DNA of 64,000 bases from Mucinivorans sp036654415 (lineage in GTDB: Bacteria; Bacteroidota; Bacteroidia; Bacteroidales; Rikenellaceae): positions 18,101-82,100 of the forward strand of contig JAVVSB010000003.1 of the NCBI GenBank assembly GCA_036654415.1, in the 5' to 3' direction. This document shows, piece after piece, positions 60,141 to 64,000 of the stretch. The translations under genes were made by a program, and so were the position numbers. The stretch's first letter is position 1, and every line of letters starts with the position of its first letter. Under the pieces are notes generated by a model. The model had not been told where the DNA came from. It ran no database searches and saw only the letters and a list, made by a program, of their open reading frames with translations.

Positions 60141-60421
60141 ATAAATAGTTTTTTTAGTTTAAGGGGGGTTCTACAATTTGATTTTTTGCGGTTGAATTGA
60201 GAAAAAGAACCCTTCACTTACTCAGTGCAACCGTTTTGACGCTGCAATGGTAGTAAAAAATTTGAATCGGTACAAATGTTTTTTACATTTTTCCCGAATC
60301 TTTCTTTCAGTACTTTCCTTTAGTATTCCCAGTCTGACAATCTGCTCGTAGCGGAATAAATTGTAAGTCAAGTTCATCAAGCCCAGAATGCCCGTTGCGC
60401 GAGCGGAGAGTCTCTTTTGTG

Positions 60422-63040
60422 TTATTTATCGTAAGGAATGGTAAACCAAAAACGCGACCCAACACCATATTCCGAATCCACGCCAATTTGGCCACCAAAC
60501 TGTTCGACTAAAGTTTTACATATAGAGAGCCCCAACCCTGTACCCTGAATAAAAGAGTTTAGTTTGGTAAAACGGTCGAAAATGGTCTGTGTCAAACCTG
60601 GCTGTATGCCAATACCTGTGTCTTGAACCGAAATTTCAAGCTGGGTCTGCTGAGAAATTAATTTATAGCTGATTTGAATTGAACCGTGCTCAGTAAACTT
60701 AATGGCATTGGTTACAAAGTTGGTAATGACCTGGTGAATACGATTTTCATCACCTGTCAAAATGTACTCTGGCAGCGTTTCGTCAAAGAGAACTGGCACA
60801 TTGGCATCATCGCGCATAGAACACGATGTGGCAATACGACTACAAAGCAGATGGATATTCAGGGGTGCATAATTAAACTCCAAAACATGCGCCTCGATTC
60901 TGGATAAATCGAGAATGTCGGAGATAAGTTGCAAAAGAAGTTTATTGTTTTTGTGAATAATAGTCAGGTACTCTTTGCGTTCCTCTATCGAGGTATCCTC
61001 TTCGAGCAACAAATCCGAAAAACCAATAATGGCATTGAGCGGAGTGCGTATCTCGTGGCTAATATTTGCCAGGAACGAAGTCTTAAACTTGTCGCTTTGC
61101 TCGGCCTTCTCCTTAGCCTCTAGTAGTTCAGCCTCTTTATTTATAAATTCTGTAATGTCCCACGAGACACCCATAACCAAAGGCAATTTATCACCCTTCG
61201 AAGGAATCAAAGTCTTGAGACTACGTGTGATGTGACGAACGCCATCGGCTCCATGAAAACTCTCATCGAGCTCAACGGGCTTACCATGCTTGAGAATACT
61301 TAAATCAGACTTGTAGAAATAGTCGGCCTCAGCCGCGCTGGGTAGTATTTGGGCATCGGTACGACCAATAGCATCCTCAGAAGAGATATTGAGATGGTCA
61401 GCTATGGCCTTGTTCCAGTAGAGGTAGCGGAACTCATTGTTGGGGTCCTTCACAAAAACATAGACTGGAATATTATCAAGTATGGCCTGCATCAAAGTGT
61501 TAAGCTCATCAATACGCCGCTCGTTCTGTCTACGGCGCGTGATATCTTCAATACGAACCACACCACCCAAAAGATTACCAGCGTTGTCAAAAACAGGATT
61601 AGCCACAATTTCTACCACCTTATTATTAGGAGTAATCTGCGAAGACTCACACATCCTACTATGCAACATTTTCGTCAGAGGACAATCCTCACAGGGCTCA
61701 TCGAGCCCATAGGCAGTGTGGTAACAAACCTTATTGGGCACAAAACAGTTGACACCATATATACTAGCCACAACTTTGGATGACTCCCACTGAACTATAT
61801 AATTAGAATCGACATAGAGCAGGGCTGAAGAGAGGTTATTCATCACTAAATCGCGCTGCGCAGCCAAAACAGAACTATGTTCATTGGCCTCTATCAACTT
61901 TAACTCAGTCTCTTTGTGGTGCGAAATCTCGACATTAACAGCCACCACTTCAATGGAGTTGTTCTCGGGCTCATACTTAGTAACCACCACATTATGGTAT
62001 ACCCATTTATAGGAATCGCCATGGCACACTTTTAACTCTTGTCGTATAGAGCGTAACTGGCCACTCCTAATTTTTTGAAATGCATCCAATAAGTGCCCCC
62101 TATCATTGGGACAAACATGGTCAAAATGAGAAATTATATAGCCAATGGGGGTGTCGGTTGTTTCGCCAATATTGGCGTACCAATGGTCGATGGCAAAACC
62201 CTTCTGGGACAACATATCCCACTTACAATAACCAATATTGGCAAAGCCAATGACCACCGAAAATAGATTTTTAAGGTCCTGCACTTCATTGTACGCCTGC
62301 ACTTTCTCGGTGTCATCAATGTAAATCAACAGATAATGCGAAACCTTGTTACGCTCATCGTGCATTGGCATACATTTGACACGGATGTCGCGTACACCGC
62401 TGCGAGTGGAGTGATATTGTAATCTTTCGCTCTCAAAATCATATTTCAGAAAAGCTTCAAATTGCTCCCCTTGGCGAAGTTGTTTTTTAAATTCATCGGG
62501 GGCGTTGTTGCTTTCAAAAAGGTTAAGGCCAATGACCTGTTCTGGAGAGTCTATGCCAAAAATCTCCATCGCTTTTTGGTTAATATCAACCAGGATGCCA
62601 TCCTGGTCGTAGAGTTCAATACCCACAGGCATTGAACGATATATCTTATTGAGCAATGAGGCACTATGACGAGAAAGGACAACAGAGGAGCGAACTGGGT
62701 CAGGCTCTGTATTTTCAATACGCATAAAGCCACTGACCTTATCTGAATTACTGTCAGAGGTGATGATAACTTCAAAAAAATATTTAATCTCATGTAGCGT
62801 TAACTGCACATGGTAATCAGTAGACTCTATTGCGGGCCATAACCCCACCACACGCTGCACTTCGGCACGTTGCAAATCAGAACTAATAGAGTTAAGAAAA
62901 TCATTGAAATCGAACTCGGTAGAATGAGTCTGTAATAAATCAGACAAATTACTATCAATGGTCACACGCCTGGACTTGAGATTCACACTCCAGAGCCCTG
63001 CTCGTAGTACTTTGCATAAATCTTGATATTGGTTTTCCAT
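60422..63040 (-). CDS. Cytoplasmic PAS-rich sensor histidine kinase (no receiver)
   Basis: An 872-residue kinase without membrane segments. About four or five PAS domains fill residues 1-640 (for example PVGIELYDQDGILVDINQKA, FSVVIGFANIGYCKWDML and DNIPVYVFVKDPNNEFRYLY). One PAS carries the Cys motif CYHTAYGLDEPCEDC, like the one in the kinase at 50292. HisKA has ISHEIRTPLNAIIG (about residue 662) and HATPase has DENRIHQVITNFVTNAIKF and DTGIGI. The protein ends right after HATPase, so the phosphate must pass to a separate response regulator, none of which is in the window. It probably senses a cytosolic or redox cue. Confidence 0.9.
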   Translation of the reverse strand: MENQYQDLCKVLRAGLWSVNLKSRRVTIDSNLSDLLQTHSTEFDFNDFLNSISSDLQRAEVQRVVGLWPAIESTDYHVQLTLHEIKYFFEVIITSDSNSDKVSGFMRIENTEPDPVRSSVVLSRHSASLLNKIYRSMPVGIELYDQDGILVDINQKAMEIFGIDSPEQVIGLNLFESNNAPDEFKKQLRQGEQFEAFLKYDFESERLQYHSTRSGVRDIRVKCMPMHDERNKVSHYLLIYIDDTEKVQAYNEVQDLKNLFSVVIGFANIGYCKWDMLSQKGFAIDHWYANIGETTDTPIGYIISHFDHVCPNDRGHLLDAFQKIRSGQLRSIRQELKVCHGDSYKWVYHNVVVTKYEPENNSIEVVAVNVEISHHKETELKLIEANEHSSVLAAQRDLVMNNLSSALLYVDSNYIVQWESSKVVASIYGVNCFVPNKVCYHTAYGLDEPCEDCPLTKMLHSRMCESSQITPNNKVVEIVANPVFDNAGNLLGGVVRIEDITRRRQNERRIDELNTLMQAILDNIPVYVFVKDPNNEFRYLYWNKAIADHLNISSEDAIGRTDAQILPSAAEADYFYKSDLSILKHGKPVELDESFHGADGVRHITRSLKTLIPSKGDKLPLVMGVSWDITEFINKEAELLEAKEKAEQSDKFKTSFLANISHEIRTPLNAIIGFSDLLLEEDTSIEERKEYLTIIHKNNKLLLQLISDILDLSRIEAHVLEFNYAPLNIHLLCSRIATSCSMRDDANVPVLFDETLPEYILTGDENRIHQVITNFVTNAIKFTEHGSIQISYKLISQQTQLEISVQDTGIGIQPGLTQTIFDRFTKLNSFIQGTGLGLSICKTLVEQFGGQIGVDSEYGVGSRFWFTIPYDK

Positions 63041-63078
63041 TCAATATGCTGTTTTTATAACATACCTCATACAGTCTG

Positions 63079-63086
63079 CAAATGTA
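63079..63086 (-). promoter_or_regulatory. -7 box TACATTTG of the cytoplasmic kinase
   Basis: Plus-strand CAAATGTA gives TACATTTG on the minus strand, 38 bases before the ATG at 63040. No -33 match. Confidence 0.4.
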
Positions 63087-63263
63087 CGAAAAAATAGTTA
63101 TTATTAATACATAAAAATTAATGTCTATTATTGACAGCTATTAAGAGTGGGAAATTATCATTTAAAAAATTATTTAAAAACTCACTTTATTAATAAATAC
63201 ACTAAGAAACAGCATATTACAAAAAATCAACTATTTCAAAGCAACGCATGAATAAAAAGAATA

Positions 63264-63295
63264 TTTGCAATTAAGAATTTTAAATGTTAGCTTTG
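63264..63295 (+). promoter_or_regulatory. Promoter of the UDP-glucuronate decarboxylase gene
   Basis: TTTG at 63264-63267, 20 bases of spacer, TAGCTTTG at 63288-63295: a full match to the Bacteroides consensus. It predicts transcription from about 63300 and rules out the in-frame ATG at 63284, favouring the ATG at 63326. Confidence 0.65.
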
Positions 63296-63325
63296 TCTAC
63301 ACATACGAAATGGCATGTATCACTT

Positions 63326-63876
63326 ATGACAAAAACTAAACAAATTCTTATCGCAGGAGGGTCTGGTTTTATTGGCTCCCATTTATGTCGTAGATTATTG
63401 GATATGGGGCACACGGTTTATTGTATTGATAATTTCTTTACTGGCCACAAAAGAAATGTAGCTCCATTGCTATCTAATCCCCGTTTTACACTCATTGAGC
63501 ACGATGTACAACAACCATACGAGTGCCCGAAAAACCTTGATGAGATTTATAATTTAGCTTGTCCTGCCTCGCCAATTCACTACCAAGAGGACCCCATCCA
63601 AACATTTATGACCTCAATAATGGGAGCCAGCAATATGTTATCTTTGGCACGCAAATGTGGAGCAAAAATAATGCAGGCCTCGACAAGTGAGGTCTATGGC
63701 GACCCTGTATGTCATCCTCAACAAGAGAGCTATTTGGGTAACGTGAACCCCGTAGGGTTACGCTCATGCTACGACGAGGGTAAACGCGGAGCTGAAACTC
63801 TGTTTATGGATAACTATCGCCAGTGGGGGGTAAGAATCAAAATAATTCGTATTTTTAACACATATGGGCCCAATAT
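63326..63876 (+). CDS. UDP-glucuronate decarboxylase-like NAD-dependent epimerase/dehydratase (3' part lost at assembly junction)
   Basis: The first about 184 residues of an extended short-chain dehydrogenase. From MTKTKQILIAGGSGFIGSHL (NAD-binding GGxGFIGSH), the sequence continues CIDNFFTGHKRNV, LACPASPIHYQ, TSEVYGDP and the catalytic CYDEGKRGAE (Tyr-x-x-x-Lys). It stops at RIFNTYGPNM, a point where the family continues HPDDGRVV.... That set of motifs (D-N-F-x-T-G, SCYDEGKR) is typical of UDP-xylose synthase. It would convert UDP-glucuronate to UDP-xylose for surface polysaccharide. The break is not natural: see the junction feature. Confidence 0.85.
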
Positions 63877-64000
63877 GTGCCCCTGTGGCGGGACGCCGGC
63901 TACACGGTGGTGATCACCAGCGACCACGGCATGAACGCTGATAAATACCACAACAGCTCCACCCCGGAGGAACGCCAGGTACCCGCATGGCTGGTGAGCG
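63877..64000 (+). other. Foreign GC-rich segment: fragment of an alkaline-phosphatase-superfamily gene joined chimerically
   Basis: From about 63877 the base composition jumps to GC-rich and the decarboxylase frame ends at a nonsense tail. A different frame reads LWRDAGYTVVITSDHGMNAD then a PEERQVPAWLVS stretch, open to the window end. TSDHGMN is the metal-binding motif of type I phosphodiesterase / alkaline phosphatase superfamily enzymes, and codon use is strongly GC-ending, as in Enterobacteriaceae-like genomes. I read it as an assembly chimera, not a fusion. Confidence 0.88.

Noticed and set aside
63284..63325. Upstream in-frame ATG of the decarboxylase gene as translation start
   Set aside because: It lies upstream of or inside a consensus promoter (-7 box 63288-63295), so it would not be in the mRNA; the ATG at 63326 begins the family N-terminus.
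63860..64000. Natural fusion of an epimerase with a phosphatase
   Set aside because: The frames do not join, the epimerase motif is cut mid-way, and composition shifts abruptly; this is an assembly artefact.
1..64000. CRISPR arrays, prophage, insertion sequences, rRNA genes
   Set aside because: No regularly spaced repeats, cas genes, transposases, integrases, phage structural genes or rRNA segments were found on reading both strands.

Overview
The window reads as chromosomal DNA of an uncultured Bacteroidales bacterium (phylum Bacteroidota), most likely a scaffold from a metagenome assembly. The lineage call rests on many sequence features. There is a complete type V (FimA/Mfa) pilus operon, BACON and DUF4270 lipoproteins, and the GDE-GT4-GH57 glycogen operon typical of the group. 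A cobalamin riboswitch precedes a BtuB/BtuG-type surface operon, and very large PAS-rich sensor kinases are present. Repeated TAnnTTTG (-7) boxes, sometimes with TTTG about 20 bases upstream, match the Bacteroides promoter consensus. The scaffold origin shows as exactly 100 Ns at 357-456 and as an abrupt switch near 63,877 to GC-rich, proteobacterial-looking sequence that is almost certainly an assembly chimera.

Layout. 1-6.0 kb: the tail of a thioredoxin-like protein, a PNGase F-like lipoprotein interrupted by the gap, a POT peptide transporter, a small beta-barrel protein and a PLP aminotransferase. 6.0-11.2 kb (minus): five-gene type V pilus operon (DUF3575, DUF3868/OmpA-like, FimA/Mfa1-like pilin, FimB/Mfa2-like anchor, accessory subunit). 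11.3-15.1 kb: NatA/NatB-type ABC exporter, then LemA and a TPM-domain protein. 15.3-19.8 kb: two translationally coupled exported proteins, probably a carbohydrate-active pair of unassigned family. 20-30 kb: mannose-6-phosphate isomerase, a biotin-dependent carboxyltransferase, HemW, and an operon of topA, an epimerase, a degenerate TrpF-like protein and dusB. 30-37 kb (minus): a DUF4270 lipoprotein with a short starch-synthase-like protein, then the glycogen operon. 37.4-40.4 kb (minus): yceD-rpmF-plsX-fabH and tRNA-Arg(CCT). 40.6-47.8 kb (plus): a ROK regulator, then a cobalamin riboswitch controlling four surface B12-uptake genes. 47.8-63 kb: ABC-F ATPase, a PepSY-like membrane protein, three large sensor kinases (two of them hybrid), kdsB, a histidine phosphatase and a frameshifted clostripain protease. 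63.3 kb: the start of a UDP-glucuronate decarboxylase, cut by the chimeric junction.

How parts fit together. Surface biology dominates: pili, B12 capture, glycan processing and signalling. The pilin has an Arg site where type V pilins are trimmed by an Arg-specific protease, and the window also holds a clostripain-type (Arg-specific family) protease that is currently broken by one base in an A8 run. No CRISPR array, phage, insertion sequence or obvious defence island was seen. The points I would look at first are the orphan enzyme pair at 15.3-19.8 kb, the TrpF-like pseudoenzyme, the unassigned lipoprotein in the B12 operon, and a cysteine-bearing PAS domain shared by two of the kinases.
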